From: CALROG01 sp943369755
Lineage (GTDB): Bacteria; Pseudomonadota; Gammaproteobacteria; Burkholderiales; Burkholderiaceae_C
Assembly (NCBI GenBank): GCA_943369755.1
Contig: CALROG020000004.1
Location: forward strand, 62,001 to 126,000
DNA length: 64,000 nucleotides
Direction: 5' to 3'
Positions within the stretch are counted from its first letter, which is position 1, and each line of letters opens with the position of its first letter. The position numbers and the translations under genes are program-made. Under the pieces are notes generated by a model. That model did no database searches. It had not been told where the DNA came from and was given only the letters and a program-made list of their open reading frames with translations. Positions 1 through 8,527 of this stretch are shown in pieces.

Positions 1-99
1 CTGTGGTACTTCGGACGCGATGGCAAGATGGCCACCTACGCCGCCTTGGTGTTGGTCTGTGCTGTTTGCCAGTGGCTGGGTGGGCGCCACTGGCGATAA
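1..99 (+). CDS. C-terminal fragment of an unidentified membrane protein
   Basis: The frame is open from the left edge and stops with TAA at 97-99, giving 32 residues. They include a hydrophobic stretch of about 16 residues (YAALVLVCAVCQWL) followed by a basic tail ending HWR, which looks like a last transmembrane helix with a cytoplasmic end. The rest lies outside the window, so family and function cannot be assigned. It precedes yaaA by 24 bp in the same direction. Confidence 0.5.
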   Translation: MWYFGRDGKMATYAALVLVCAVCQWLGGRHWR

Positions 100-123
100 T
101 CGTTCAACCTCGCTGTACCCGCA

Positions 124-900
124 ATGCTGTTCCTGTTGTCTCCTGCCAAGTCGCTTGACTTTGACGCCCCGGCCGCTGATTTGCCGCACACGCTGCCGCA
201 GTTTGTGCCGCAGTCCGCGCAGTTGATCGAGGTGCTGCGCAAGAAGTCGCCGCAGCAAATTGCGCAACTCATGAGCCTGAGCGATGCCCTCAGCGCGCTG
301 AACGTGGCCCGCTACCAGGCCTGGTCGGCAAAGTTCAGCGCCAAAAACTCAAAGCAGGCGGTGCTGGCTTTTGATGGCGATGTGTATGGCGGGCTGGACG
401 CCAAAACCCTCAAGCTGCCCGAGTTGATGTGGGCCCAGCAGCACCTGTGCATCCTCAGCGGGCTGTACGGCGTGTTGCGCCCGCTGGACCGGATGCAGCC
501 CTACCGGCTGGAGATGGGCACAGCGTTGCCAGTTGGCCCGGCGAAAAATCTTTACCGGTTTTGGGGTTCGCAGATCGCTGAACACCTCAACACACGTCTT
601 GTTGCCGACAAGACGCCGGTGGTGGTCAATCTTGCGTCGCAGGAGTACTTCAAGGCAGTTGACCGCAAGGCACTGAAGGCCCGGGTGATCGAATGCGTGT
701 TTGAGGAATACCGGGCGGGCCAGTACAAGGTGATCAGCTTCAATGCCAAGCGCGCGCGCGGCCTGATGGCGCGCTACGCGATCAGCCACAAAATCAGCAC
801 GCCGAAAAAATTGCAAGCCTTCAAGCTTGAAGGCTATGCCTTTGACGCCGCGGTTTCCCACCCCGACCGCCTGGTGTTCAGGCGCAGGAGCGCCGAATGA
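124..900 (+). CDS. yaaA: YaaA family peroxide-stress protein (UPF0246/DUF328)
   Basis: This 258-residue protein has the length of E. coli YaaA and begins with the family signature MLFLLSPAKSLDF. Other family motifs are visible, including FDGDVYGGLDA (about residue 80) and NLASQEYFKAV (about 170). YaaA is a cytoplasmic DNA-binding protein known in E. coli to limit intracellular iron and oxidative DNA damage during peroxide stress. Its stop overlaps the start of the next gene by 4 nt (ATGA), so the two are probably translationally coupled. A role in peroxide or iron stress here is inferred from the family. Confidence 0.93.
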   Translation: MLFLLSPAKSLDFDAPAADLPHTLPQFVPQSAQLIEVLRKKSPQQIAQLMSLSDALSALNVARYQAWSAKFSAKNSKQAVLAFDGDVYGGLDAKTLKLPELMWAQQHLCILSGLYGVLRPLDRMQPYRLEMGTALPVGPAKNLYRFWGSQIAEHLNTRLVADKTPVVVNLASQEYFKAVDRKALKARVIECVFEEYRAGQYKVISFNAKRARGLMARYAISHKISTPKKLQAFKLEGYAFDAAVSHPDRLVFRRRSAE

Positions 901-1754
901 GCACGCCCCGTCAGCAAGTCACCCCTGAATTGCGCCAATGGATCGTGGCCCAGGCCCAGGCCGGATTCACACCCGAGACGGTGCTCAAGTCCATGCTGGC
1001 TTCCGGCTGGGCCGAAGAGGTTGCGGTTGACGCGATGGAGGCAACGCTCAAGGGGCACCTGCAGACGCAGGCGGTGGCCAGCGGCCTGCCCCCGGCAGTG
1101 CCAGTGCCTGAGCCCGAACTGGGCGATTCGCCGCTGTACATTGACGCGGGTGACCGCCGTGTTCACCTGCTTCAAGTCATGGCCAGCCCGCGGGTGGTGG
1201 TGTTTGGCAACCTGTTGAGTGATGAGGAGTGTGACGGCTTGATCGCCGCCGCCACCCCGCGGCTGGCGCGCTCGCTTACCGTGGCCATCAAGACCGGTGG
1301 TGAGGAGCTCAACGCCGACCGCACCAGCAACGGCATGTTCTTTCAGCGTGGTGAGAGCGAGCTGGTGAAACGCGTCGAGGCGCGCATTGCCAGGCTGGTG
1401 AACTGGCCGGAAGAAAACGGCGAGGGCTTGCAAGTACTGCATTACCGACCCGGAGCCGAATACAAGCCCCACTATGACTACTTTGACCCCAATGAACCCG
1501 GCACGCCGAGCATTCTCAAGCGTGGCGGTCAGCGCGTCGCCACGCTGGTGATGTACCTTGGCGAGCCTGAAAAAGGCGGTGGCACCACCTTCCCCGACCT
1601 GCACCTGGAAGTTGCACCCAAACGCGGCAACGCGGTTTTTTTCAGCTACGAGCGGCCGCACCCCAGCACCAAGACGCTGCATGGCGGCGCGCCAGTGCTG
1701 GCCGGCGAAAAATGGATTGCCACAAAATGGCTGCGTGAGCGGCGCTTCGAATGA
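897..1754 (+). CDS. 2-oxoglutarate/Fe(II)-dependent oxygenase, prolyl 4-hydroxylase-like
   Basis: The protein has 285 residues. The C-terminal ~190 residues form a P4H-type double-stranded beta-helix: the iron-binding H192-x-D194 lies in KPHYDYFD, the distal histidine is H262 in TLHGGAPV, and the likely 2-oxoglutarate-binding lysine is K272 in GEKWIATKW. The N-terminal ~70 residues are helical and poorly conserved. The family hydroxylates proline or other residues in proteins using O2 and 2-oxoglutarate; bacterial substrates are rarely known. The gene overlaps yaaA and the downstream hydrolase by 4 nt each, so it belongs to a coupled operon. The substrate is unknown. Confidence 0.88.
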   Translation: MSTPRQQVTPELRQWIVAQAQAGFTPETVLKSMLASGWAEEVAVDAMEATLKGHLQTQAVASGLPPAVPVPEPELGDSPLYIDAGDRRVHLLQVMASPRVVVFGNLLSDEECDGLIAAATPRLARSLTVAIKTGGEELNADRTSNGMFFQRGESELVKRVEARIARLVNWPEENGEGLQVLHYRPGAEYKPHYDYFDPNEPGTPSILKRGGQRVATLVMYLGEPEKGGGTTFPDLHLEVAPKRGNAVFFSYERPHPSTKTLHGGAPVLAGEKWIATKWLRERRFE

Positions 1755-2647
1755 AAATCAAAGCCAACGGAATCGACATTGAACTGGAAGACACCGGCGC
1801 AGACGGTTCGCAGGCCGGCCGGCCCGTGGTATTGCTGATCATGGGCCTGGGCATGCAACTCATTGCCTGGCCACCGGCACTGGTGCAGGCCTTGGTGGAG
1901 GCGGGTTTTCGGGTGATCCGCCACGACAACCGAGACATTGGCCTGAGCCAGCATTTTGACCACCTGGGCCTGCCCAACCTGATGTGGACGATGCTCAAGA
2001 TCAAAGTCGGCCTGACCCCGGCAGCGCCGTATTCAGTGCATGACATGGCGCTGGACGCCATTGGCGTGCTGGACGCGCTCAACATCCCTCAGGCCCATGT
2101 GGTTGGGGTGAGCATGGGCGGCATGATCGCGCAGCGGATTGCACTGGCAGCACCGCAACGTGTACGCAGCCTGACCAGCATCATGAGCACCAGCGGTGCC
2201 CGTGGATTGCCCGAGGCCAAAGGCCCGGTGCTACGCGCGCTGCTCAGCCGCCCGGCGGGGCCAGGCCGCGGCGCCGTGCTTGACCACTATGTCAAGCTGT
2301 TCCGGGTGATTGGCAGCCCTGGCTACCCGGTGGAAGAAGCACTGCTGCGCGAGCGCATTGGGCTGGGGCTGGACCGCAGCTATCACCCGGCCGGCACCCT
2401 GCGCCAGATGGTGGCCATTGGTGCCGACGTGGGCCGCCGTGCAGCCGAACTGGGCCGCATCAGTGCACCTACCCTGGTGCTGCATGGCAAAGACGACCCC
2501 TTGGTGCCTTATCCGTGCGGCGTGGACACTGCGCAACGCATACCCAACGCCCGGCTGGTAGGCATTGGCGGCATGGGCCACGACCTGCCGCCCGGCGTGG
2601 TTGAGCGCCTGCTGGAGCCGCTGATCCCTCACTTGCAAATGGCATGA
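1751..2647 (+). CDS. Alpha/beta-fold hydrolase
   Basis: This 298-residue protein has a typical alpha/beta-hydrolase layout. There is an oxyanion-loop region near LLIMGLGM (about 29-36), the nucleophile elbow GVSMGG with Ser121, an acidic residue near D249 in HGKDDPLVP, and a catalytic His277 in GGMGHDLP. The best general description is an esterase or lactonase-like enzyme of the broad COG0596 group; the substrate cannot be read from sequence. It overlaps the upstream oxygenase gene and downstream queF by 4 nt each. Confidence 0.85.
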   Translation: MKIKANGIDIELEDTGADGSQAGRPVVLLIMGLGMQLIAWPPALVQALVEAGFRVIRHDNRDIGLSQHFDHLGLPNLMWTMLKIKVGLTPAAPYSVHDMALDAIGVLDALNIPQAHVVGVSMGGMIAQRIALAAPQRVRSLTSIMSTSGARGLPEAKGPVLRALLSRPAGPGRGAVLDHYVKLFRVIGSPGYPVEEALLRERIGLGLDRSYHPAGTLRQMVAIGADVGRRAAELGRISAPTLVLHGKDDPLVPYPCGVDTAQRIPNARLVGIGGMGHDLPPGVVERLLEPLIPHLQMA

Positions 2648-3498
2648 CGCTGCCAAACACGCCCGAAGGCTCGCAGCTGGGCAAGCCCGCCAGCTACATC
2701 GACCAGTACGACGCCTCGCTGCTGTTCCCAATTCCACGTGCGGCCAAGCGCACTGAACTCGGCCTCGGCGCGGTGCTGCCATTCTTTGGTGCTGACATAT
2801 GGACCGCGTTTGAGCTGAGCTGGCTCACGCCGCGCGGCAAGCCGCAGGTGGCCATTGCCCACGTTACCGTGCCCTGCGAGACGCTCAACATCATTGAGAG
2901 CAAGTCATTCAAGTTGTACCTCAACAGCTTCAGCAACACCCGGTTTGCGGGTGCTGAACAGGTGCGCGAGCGTATTCGCATCGACCTCAACGAGGCCGCC
3001 TGGCGCGGGGCGACGGTAATCTCGTCCGTGGGTGTGCGCTTGCTGCTGCCGGAGCAATTTGACAGCGAGCCCGTGCATGAACTTGACGGCCTGAGCCTGG
3101 ACCGGCTGGACATTGAATGCAGCCACTATCAGCCCGCGCCAGAGCTGCTGGGCGCGGCGTTTGACGAACAGCCGGTTACGGAGGTGCTAACCAGCAACCT
3201 GCTCAAGAGCAATTGCCTGGTGACCGGCCAGCCCGACTGGGGCAGTGTGCGCATCAGCTACAGCGGCCCGCAGATTGACCAGGGCGGCCTGTTGCGCTAC
3301 CTGGTGAGCTTTCGCAACCACAATGAATTTCACGAACAGTGCGTGGAACGCATCTTCATGGACGTCATGGCGCGCTGCAAACCGGCCAAGCTGGCGGTGT
3401 ACGCGCGCTACACCCGCCGCGGTGGGCTGGACATCAATCCGTTTCGCACCAGCCACCCCCAGGCGCTGCCTGCGAACGTGCGCACCGCGCGGCAGTAG
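2644..3498 (+). CDS. queF: NADPH-dependent 7-cyano-7-deazaguanine reductase
   Basis: This 284-residue protein has the two-domain (long, YqcD-like) QueF architecture. It shows the NADPH-binding signature [12 protein letters not shown] at about 84-96 and the active-site cysteine C191 in [12 protein letters not shown], with the catalytic aspartate at D198. QueF reduces the nitrile of preQ0 to the aminomethyl group of preQ1 in queuosine tRNA modification, in the cytoplasm. It is the last gene of the four-gene overlapping operon beginning with yaaA. No other queuosine genes are in the window. Confidence 0.96.
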   Translation: MTLPNTPEGSQLGKPASYIDQYDASLLFPIPRAAKRTELGLGAVLPFFGADIWTAFELSWLTPRGKPQVAIAHVTVPCETLNIIESKSFKLYLNSFSNTRFAGAEQVRERIRIDLNEAAWRGATVISSVGVRLLLPEQFDSEPVHELDGLSLDRLDIECSHYQPAPELLGAAFDEQPVTEVLTSNLLKSNCLVTGQPDWGSVRISYSGPQIDQGGLLRYLVSFRNHNEFHEQCVERIFMDVMARCKPAKLAVYARYTRRGGLDINPFRTSHPQALPANVRTARQ

Positions 3499-3499
3499 C

Positions 3500-4333
3500 T
3501 CAGGCCAGGTCCTGGAAGCGCGCCAGTGGTGCCAGCGGGGTGAAGCTGCCTGCGCGCTTCTCTTTCATTGCTGCAACGGCTTCGCGCACATGGGCGTTGC
3601 TCCAGATTGCGCCCTGAATCCAGCCCATTTGCTTGAGCGAGTCTTCGACCGAATGGTCACGCGTGTAGTGAATGACCTGCTTGGTGCCCCAGATGGCAAC
3701 CGGCGGCTTGGCAGCGATTTCCTTGGCGCACAGCATTGCGGCTTCAAGCATCGCCGCCTGCGTGTCGAATACTTCATTGACCAGGCCATAGCCCAGCGCC
3801 CTGGCCGCGCTCAGACGCCGACCGGTATAGGCCAGTTCCTTCACCACCCCCAGCGGCACCAGCTTGGGCAGGCGCTGCAGCGTGCCGACGTCGGCCACCA
3901 TGCCGATGTTGATTTCCTGGATGCAGAAAAAGGCCTCGGTCGTGGCGTAGCGAATGCAGCAGGCCGTGACCATGTCCACCGCGCCGCCGATGCAGCCACC
4001 CTGGATCGCCACGATCACCGGGATGCGCAGCGTCTCCAGCTTGGTGAAGGTGCTCTGAATGTCTGTCAGCAGGTCGAAGATCGCGGCACGCCCTTCGGCG
4101 CTGCTGTCGTCCATGGTGATCGCGCCACCAAAGGTTTCCAGGGCCATGCCGGCACTGAAGTGCTTGCCGGTTGATGAGATCACCAGAGCCCGTGCGGTAC
4201 CGTCGCGGTGCAGCTGGGTGAGCGTGTCGTCGAGCTCGCGCCAAAAAGTCGGGTGCATGGTGTTCATGGCCTCGGGCCGACTGAGCACCAGGTGGGCAAT
4301 GTGGTCTTGCTGGGTGAGGGTGAAGCATTGCAT
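3500..4333 (-). CDS. Enoyl-CoA hydratase/isomerase family, dienoyl-CoA isomerase-like
   Basis: This 277-residue crotonase-fold enzyme shows the first oxyanion-hole segment KHFSAGMA (about 57-64) and the second, GGCIGGAVDMVTAC (about 110-123). The motif INIGMVADVGTLQRLPKL carries the extra aspartate typical of delta3,5-delta2,4-dienoyl-CoA isomerases (ECH1 group) rather than plain hydratases. I chose the start at 4333 because AGGAG lies just before it; an in-frame ATG at 4390 lacks such a site. The likely role is moving double bonds during beta-oxidation of unsaturated fatty acids. It converges on queF with a 1-bp gap. Confidence 0.88.
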   Translation of the reverse strand: MQCFTLTQQDHIAHLVLSRPEAMNTMHPTFWRELDDTLTQLHRDGTARALVISSTGKHFSAGMALETFGGAITMDDSSAEGRAAIFDLLTDIQSTFTKLETLRIPVIVAIQGGCIGGAVDMVTACCIRYATTEAFFCIQEINIGMVADVGTLQRLPKLVPLGVVKELAYTGRRLSAARALGYGLVNEVFDTQAAMLEAAMLCAKEIAAKPPVAIWGTKQVIHYTRDHSVEDSLKQMGWIQGAIWSNAHVREAVAAMKEKRAGSFTPLAPLARFQDLA

Positions 4334-4454
4334 GGGGGGTGTCTCCTTGTCCCTTTGAATGTAGGACAGCATCGTTGACAAGGCTGGCAAGCACGCGACA
4401 CCGGGTGCCGCGTGCTAACCTGAAGCGCCGTCGTACCCCAACTGGAGTCTGTGT

Positions 4455-5327
4455 TTGATCCGACTGAACTTTGCAGTCACGCTGTCTTATGAGGTGCTGG
4501 CACCCGGTGCCGATTTCATCCTCAATGTTCAGGCGGCCCGCACGCGGCACCAGCTGGTTCTGAGCGAAACCCTGACGATCAGCCAGGAGGTTTTACCGCG
4601 CCTTCACACCGACGCCGTGGCGCACACCCGTTACCTGTGCCTCAAGGCCAACCCTGGTCCGCTGAACATTCGTTCTGAGGCAACCGTCGATCTGGCCCAC
4701 CACCTGGCCCAGCCTAATCGCTTGTGTGAGGTGCCGCTAGCCGATCTGCCGAGCCATGTTTTGCCTTATCTGTACCCCAGCCGCTACTGCGAGTCAGACC
4801 GCCTTTATGGCTTTGCCAACCGGCAGTTCGGCGCCTTGTGGCAGGGCTATGGCCGCGTCGTGACGATCCGGGACTGGGTCACCCGGAATGTGAGCTTTCA
4901 GTCCAATACGTCCGTCAGCACCACCTCGGCGTGCGACACATTGGCCAGCCGCCAGGGTGTGTGCCGCGATTTCGCGCACCTCATGATCGCGTTGTGCCGC
5001 GCACTCAACATCCCGGCGCGCTTTGTCACCGGCTTCGACTACGGCGCTGACCCGATCCTTGGCCCGCCGGACTTTCACGCCTATGTGGAAGCCTGGCTCG
5101 GTGACCGCTGGTATCTGTTTGACCCGTCCGGTGTCGCCATTCCCATGGGACTGGTGCGGCTGGCTACCAGTCGGGATGCGGCCGATGCAGCCTTTGCCAC
5201 AATTTTTGGCCCGGTACGCTCGCAGGCTCCGCTGGTGCGGATCGACGCGGTGGCCGCCGACAACGGCATTGTCAATTTTCCGCAGCACACCGCCGAGGCA
5301 CTTTCCACAGATGGCGGTGAGGCCTGA
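4455..5327 (+). CDS. Transglutaminase-like (cysteine protease fold) family protein
   Basis: This 290-residue protein has the transglutaminase-core triad: Cys in RQGVCRDFAHL (about residue 174), His in PDFHAYVEAW (about 209) and Asp in YLFDPSG (about 224). The N-terminal ~130 residues are beta-rich, as in bacterial transglutaminase-like proteins (COG1305). No signal peptide is seen. The start is a TTG preceded by GGAG at 4444-4447; no ATG or GTG in frame fits better. The biochemical role of these bacterial proteins (peptidase or amidase) is mostly unknown. Confidence 0.85.
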   Translation: MIRLNFAVTLSYEVLAPGADFILNVQAARTRHQLVLSETLTISQEVLPRLHTDAVAHTRYLCLKANPGPLNIRSEATVDLAHHLAQPNRLCEVPLADLPSHVLPYLYPSRYCESDRLYGFANRQFGALWQGYGRVVTIRDWVTRNVSFQSNTSVSTTSACDTLASRQGVCRDFAHLMIALCRALNIPARFVTGFDYGADPILGPPDFHAYVEAWLGDRWYLFDPSGVAIPMGLVRLATSRDAADAAFATIFGPVRSQAPLVRIDAVAADNGIVNFPQHTAEALSTDGGEA

Positions 5328-5376
5328 GCACCCCTGCACAAAAGCGCATACTTGGGCTTTTAGCGCAAGAGGCCTT

Positions 5377-5598
5377 ATGAGCGTTACGCGCACCCATCGG
5401 CACCAGGACTACGAATTGCTTTGCAGCGCCAAGCTTGCAGATGCTGGGCGCTTTGTGCCGGCGCTGGTGGTCTCCAGGCAGGTCTGGCCGTCACGGCCAC
5501 GTGAAATTGCCGTCGAGCGCGGCGAACACCTGAGTGAAGAGGCCGCACTCGAAGCGGCCTATCAGCAAGGCGTTGCCTGGGTGCTGAACTACGGCTAG
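5377..5598 (+). CDS. Small conserved-looking protein of unknown function
   Basis: This 73-residue frame begins ATGAGCGTTACG and follows the transglutaminase-like gene by 49 bp. The product is soluble, alternates acidic and basic residues, and ends in an alpha-helical segment rich in Glu and Ala (about 50-70, EEAALEAAYQQGVAWVLNYG). Coding is supported by codon use and by the good fit to its convergent neighbour, whose stop codon overlaps its own by 4 nt. I do not recognise a named family. Confidence 0.6.
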   Translation: MSVTRTHRHQDYELLCSAKLADAGRFVPALVVSRQVWPSRPREIAVERGEHLSEEAALEAAYQQGVAWVLNYG

Positions 5599-5864
5599 GG
5601 CACGCCGGTGCCAACCCAGTCGCAACGCAACCGCCGGTCAAGGTGGGCGCGGCGACGCCACGCTACATAGAGGCCGGGCATCATCCCGCCGAGCAGACAC
5701 AGTGGCAAACTGAACACTTGCCCAAACATCAGTGCGGGCAACCAGCCCACCCAGCCCATGATCCAGAGGGTCAGCACAAAGTCCCAAAGGTGGTATTCCA
5801 GCGGATGATCTTGCCGGTGCTCTACATGCCATTGCTTGATGCGCTGAAGTTCGACCAGTGTCAT
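5595..5864 (-). CDS. Small membrane protein of unknown function
   Basis: The product has 89 residues with two likely transmembrane helices (about 28-46 and 48-68) and a basic C-terminal tail (WRRRAHLDRRLRCDW). GAGG sits about 9 bp before the ATG. Its 3' end overlaps the end of the convergent small gene at 5598. No family is recognised; two helices with positive tails suggest an inner-membrane protein. Confidence 0.65.
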   Translation of the reverse strand: MTLVELQRIKQWHVEHRQDHPLEYHLWDFVLTLWIMGWVGWLPALMFGQVFSLPLCLLGGMMPGLYVAWRRRAHLDRRLRCDWVGTGVP

Positions 5865-5992
5865 GGCGGCGTCCTCGGGGTAGTGCCCTCACTGTAAGTT
5901 TTGAGTAAGACGCCGTCAATGTTTATGTACGTCTGAGTGGGTCGGGTTGCGCGACGGCTGGTTTGCGCGTCCATCGCGGCGCAGCCGGGTCG

Positions 5993-6724
5993 CTACCAGA
6001 GCTTGGCGCAGTTGCCGCTGTAAACCGTCGCACCGGGCGTGGTCGGTTTGTCGCTGGTTTCGTGCGTAACCACCAGCTTTTGTACCTTTGACAGCAACTT
6101 TTCCGAGGTGTCAGGCAGTTGCGATGTGGCGGAGCCGCTGGCCGGCACCAGGCCCAGCACGAACGCCGGCGCATTGGCAGGTACCGCCCACAACACCAGG
6201 TGCCCCTGCGCCGGGGGCGCAACCGGGCCGATTACCTTGATCGTCAGGGTACGGCCGTGGCGCAGCGAGCTCACCAGTAGCTTGCCGTTACCTTGTGCGT
6301 CGGTTAGCAGGCCAACGTAGCTTTGGGGCAACCGGTCGCCCGAGCGCAGCGCCAGCTGGTCGGTAGAGATAAACAGGCCGGGTACCGCCACAAACAAAAG
6401 TGTGGCGCAAACCAGCCCTCCCGCCAGCCCGCCCAGCCCCCAGCCTGCGGGCTTGAACCAGCCCAGCGGCGAAGGCCGTGCCCCGGTGGCGGCAATGGGG
6501 CGGGTGCGCGCTGCAATGGCGGCCCAGACGCGAGGCGACGGCTCGCGTGGCGCGACCACCTGGGCCAGCTCACCCAGGCGGCTTTCCCATAGCGCAACGG
6601 CCACCCGCACGTCGGCGCGGTCACGCAGCAGGCGCTCAAACCGCCGCCGCGCGGCAGCCCCCAGTGTGCCAAGCACGTACGCTGACGACAGGTGGTCAAT
6701 CAGGGCCGGGTCGCTGTATTTCAT
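5993..6724 (-). CDS. Anti-sigma factor, RskA/anti-sigma-K type
   Basis: This 243-residue protein has an N-terminal cytoplasmic anti-sigma domain (about 1-85, beginning MKYSDPALIDHLSSAYVLGTL), one transmembrane helix (about 96-118) and a periplasmic C-terminal domain of the RskA type (about 120-243). It overlaps the upstream ECF sigma gene by 4 nt, the usual arrangement for a sigma/anti-sigma pair. The anti-sigma domain should hold the sigma factor inactive at the membrane until a signal, possibly redox or proteolytic, releases it. The signal is not visible. The C-terminus ends with a single cysteine (SGNCAKLW). Confidence 0.88.
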   Translation of the reverse strand: MKYSDPALIDHLSSAYVLGTLGAAARRRFERLLRDRADVRVAVALWESRLGELAQVVAPREPSPRVWAAIAARTRPIAATGARPSPLGWFKPAGWGLGGLAGGLVCATLLFVAVPGLFISTDQLALRSGDRLPQSYVGLLTDAQGNGKLLVSSLRHGRTLTIKVIGPVAPPAQGHLVLWAVPANAPAFVLGLVPASGSATSQLPDTSEKLLSKVQKLVVTHETSDKPTTPGATVYSGNCAKLW

Positions 6725-7296
6725 GCGGCAAGTCCGCGCGCCGTCAGGCAGCTCTTGAGTTTGTCCAGCCCGCGCCGGATCCAGGCTTTGACCGAACCGA
6801 GTGGCGCCCCCATTTGCTGCGCGACTTCACTGTGTGACAGGCCCTGGTAGTAGGCCAGGGCCAGGCTCTGGCGGTGACTGCCGTCCAGCATCCCCAGGCA
6901 GGCTTCGATCTGCATGGCCTGGCTGGCCTGGCCCAGCAAATCAAGTGCACTGGGGGCGCTGGCGTGCGCCGTGTCGTTTTCGGGCAGCTCGGTTTCGCCG
7001 CGCCGGGTGCGCTGGCGCAAGGCGTCAAGCGCCTTGTTGCGCACGATCGCAATCAGCCAGGTCATGGGCTGAACCGGTTGCCCCTGAACCTCGCTGCGGT
7101 AACTGCCTGCACTTTTCCAGATGCTCACAAACGCCTCTTGCAGCGCGTCTTCGGCTGCCTGCTCTCGTCCCAACATACGCAGCGCAACGCCAAATAGATG
7201 CGACCGCGTGCGCACATACACCAGCTCAAAGCTGGCGTGATCGCCCCGCGCCGTGTTGGCAATCAGTTGTTGCAGGCTGGGCAGGTCTGTGCTCAT
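6721..7296 (-). CDS. ECF-family RNA polymerase sigma factor (SigK/RpoE-like)
   Basis: This 191-residue protein contains sigma region 2 (about 20-95, with AEDALQEAFVSIWK) and region 4 (about 130-185, with LSHSEVAQQMGAPLGSVKAW, a helix-turn-helix that reads the -35 element). It is co-transcribed with the RskA-like anti-sigma gene and divergent from the ferritin-like/cytochrome/DUF4331 operon. That layout suggests, but does not prove, that this operon is its regulon. It is distinct from the RpoE of the rse module at 42.9 kb. Confidence 0.93.
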   Translation of the reverse strand: MSTDLPSLQQLIANTARGDHASFELVYVRTRSHLFGVALRMLGREQAAEDALQEAFVSIWKSAGSYRSEVQGQPVQPMTWLIAIVRNKALDALRQRTRRGETELPENDTAHASAPSALDLLGQASQAMQIEACLGMLDGSHRQSLALAYYQGLSHSEVAQQMGAPLGSVKAWIRRGLDKLKSCLTARGLAA

Positions 7297-7510
7297 GAGC
7301 GCGAGTATAGGCAGACGTTCGAACTCGCTCCTTGGCCGCGTATGGGATGGCCCCTACGCGGCGATGTGTTCACTGGATTCAATTGATTGAAGTCCGACCA
7401 ATCGACTGGGGCAAGTTAAATCCGCCTGCCGCGCCGCGGCGTAAAGCAAGGGTCGGCAACGACAACGATGCGACCCATCGGGTTGCCCCATAACCCTCAA
7501 GGAGTTCCCT
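7297..7510. promoter_or_regulatory. Divergent control region between ECF sigma gene and ferritin-like operon, with nested inverted repeat
   Basis: The 214-bp gap must hold promoters for both directions. A nested inverted repeat lies at 7455-7487: GGCAAC (7455-7460) pairs with GTTGCC (7482-7487), and inside it CGATG (7466-7470) pairs with CATCG (7476-7480). It sits just before the Shine-Dalgarno AAGGAG of the ferritin-like gene, so it could be an operator or an mRNA leader hairpin. I could not identify a sure -35/-10 pair for either direction. Confidence 0.4.
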
Positions 7511-8080
7511 ATGCAATTAATTCAAGCATCCCGTCGCAAATTCATCAGTACAACGGGTTCGCTGTCCGCGGTGGCGGTGGCACTGCTCGCCGGCAAGGAA
7601 ACTCTGGCCCAGGGAAGCAGTGCCGACATGTCAAGAGACGTTGGCATCCTGAACGTGGCACTGGGTCTGGAGCATGAAGCCATCAACGCCTACCAGCTCG
7701 GCGCTGGCAGCGGCTTGCTGCAAAAGCCGGTGCTGGACATCGCAGTGTCATTCCAGAGCCACCACAAGGCGCACCGCGACGCCTTGATTGCCACCATCCA
7801 GAAGATGGGCGGCGCACCGGTTGCCGAGAAGAAGCTGGACGACTACGCAAAGGCGCTGCGGGCCGACACGCTCAAGAACCAGGGTGATGTGCTGGACCTG
7901 GCAGCGCGGCTTGAGCTGGGTGCCATCAATGCCTACCTGGGTGTGATTCCGGCTTTTGGCAGCAAAGACCTGGCCAAAGTCGCCGCCCGTCTGGCCGCTG
8001 ACGAAACGATGCACTTCACCGTGCTGACCAACGCCCTGGGTCGCCCGCTTCCCATGGGCGCACTGAGCTTTGGCGCATGA
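7511..8080 (+). CDS. Tat-exported ferritin-like domain protein
   Basis: The protein has 189 residues. The N-terminus carries a twin-arginine signal (SRRKFISTTGS) followed by a hydrophobic stretch ending near ETLAQG (about residue 34). The mature part is a four-helix ferritin-like bundle with repeated metal-ligand-type motifs: LEHEAINAYQ (about 54), SHHKAHRDAL, LELGAINAYLG and ADETMHFTVL. AAGGAG precedes the ATG. Proteins of this PF13668-like group are periplasmic and may bind a di-metal centre; activity is not established. It overlaps the cytochrome gene by 4 nt. Confidence 0.85.
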   Translation: MQLIQASRRKFISTTGSLSAVAVALLAGKETLAQGSSADMSRDVGILNVALGLEHEAINAYQLGAGSGLLQKPVLDIAVSFQSHHKAHRDALIATIQKMGGAPVAEKKLDDYAKALRADTLKNQGDVLDLAARLELGAINAYLGVIPAFGSKDLAKVAARLAADETMHFTVLTNALGRPLPMGALSFGA

Positions 8081-8475
8081 AGCACGGGCTGGCTGTCGCA
8101 GCAGCTGGCCTGCTGGCGGCGTGGTGCCTGGGTGCGGCCGCACAGTCCGCTGGCCGCAACCCGGCAACCCCGGTGCCCGGTGACGCGCTGCGCGGCAAGA
8201 CGCTGTACGAGTCGCGCTGTGGTGCCTGCCATTCGGTAGACGCGCACCGCGTCGGTCCGGCGCACCGCGGTCTGCTGGGCCGGCGCGTTGGCAGTGCACC
8301 CGACTACGCCTATTCGCCAGCGCTGGCAGCGTCGCGGCTGCACTGGACGCCACAGACCCTGAACGCGTGGCTGACCAACCCCGAAGACCTGGTGCCGGGC
8401 CAGCGCATGGGCTTTCGGGTGGACGACGCAACTGACCGCGCCGACCTTATCGCCTGGCTGGCCACCCTCAAGTGA
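8077..8475 (+). CDS. Class I c-type cytochrome, periplasmic
   Basis: This 132-residue protein has a signal peptide (about 1-22, cleavage near GAAAQS) and one haem-attachment motif CGACH at about residues 48-52. The distal methionine is probably in GQRMGFRV (about 109). The fold matches small cytochromes such as cytochrome c550/c2. It should carry one covalently bound haem and transfer electrons in the periplasm. It is coupled to the ferritin-like gene by a 4-nt overlap, so the two may act together in a redox reaction. Confidence 0.92.
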   Translation: MKHGLAVAAAGLLAAWCLGAAAQSAGRNPATPVPGDALRGKTLYESRCGACHSVDAHRVGPAHRGLLGRRVGSAPDYAYSPALAASRLHWTPQTLNAWLTNPEDLVPGQRMGFRVDDATDRADLIAWLATLK

Positions 8476-8527
8476 TGACACCTTTCTCACGTTTTTTTGA
8501 CAACCCATTGATCAACAGGAGCACCCC

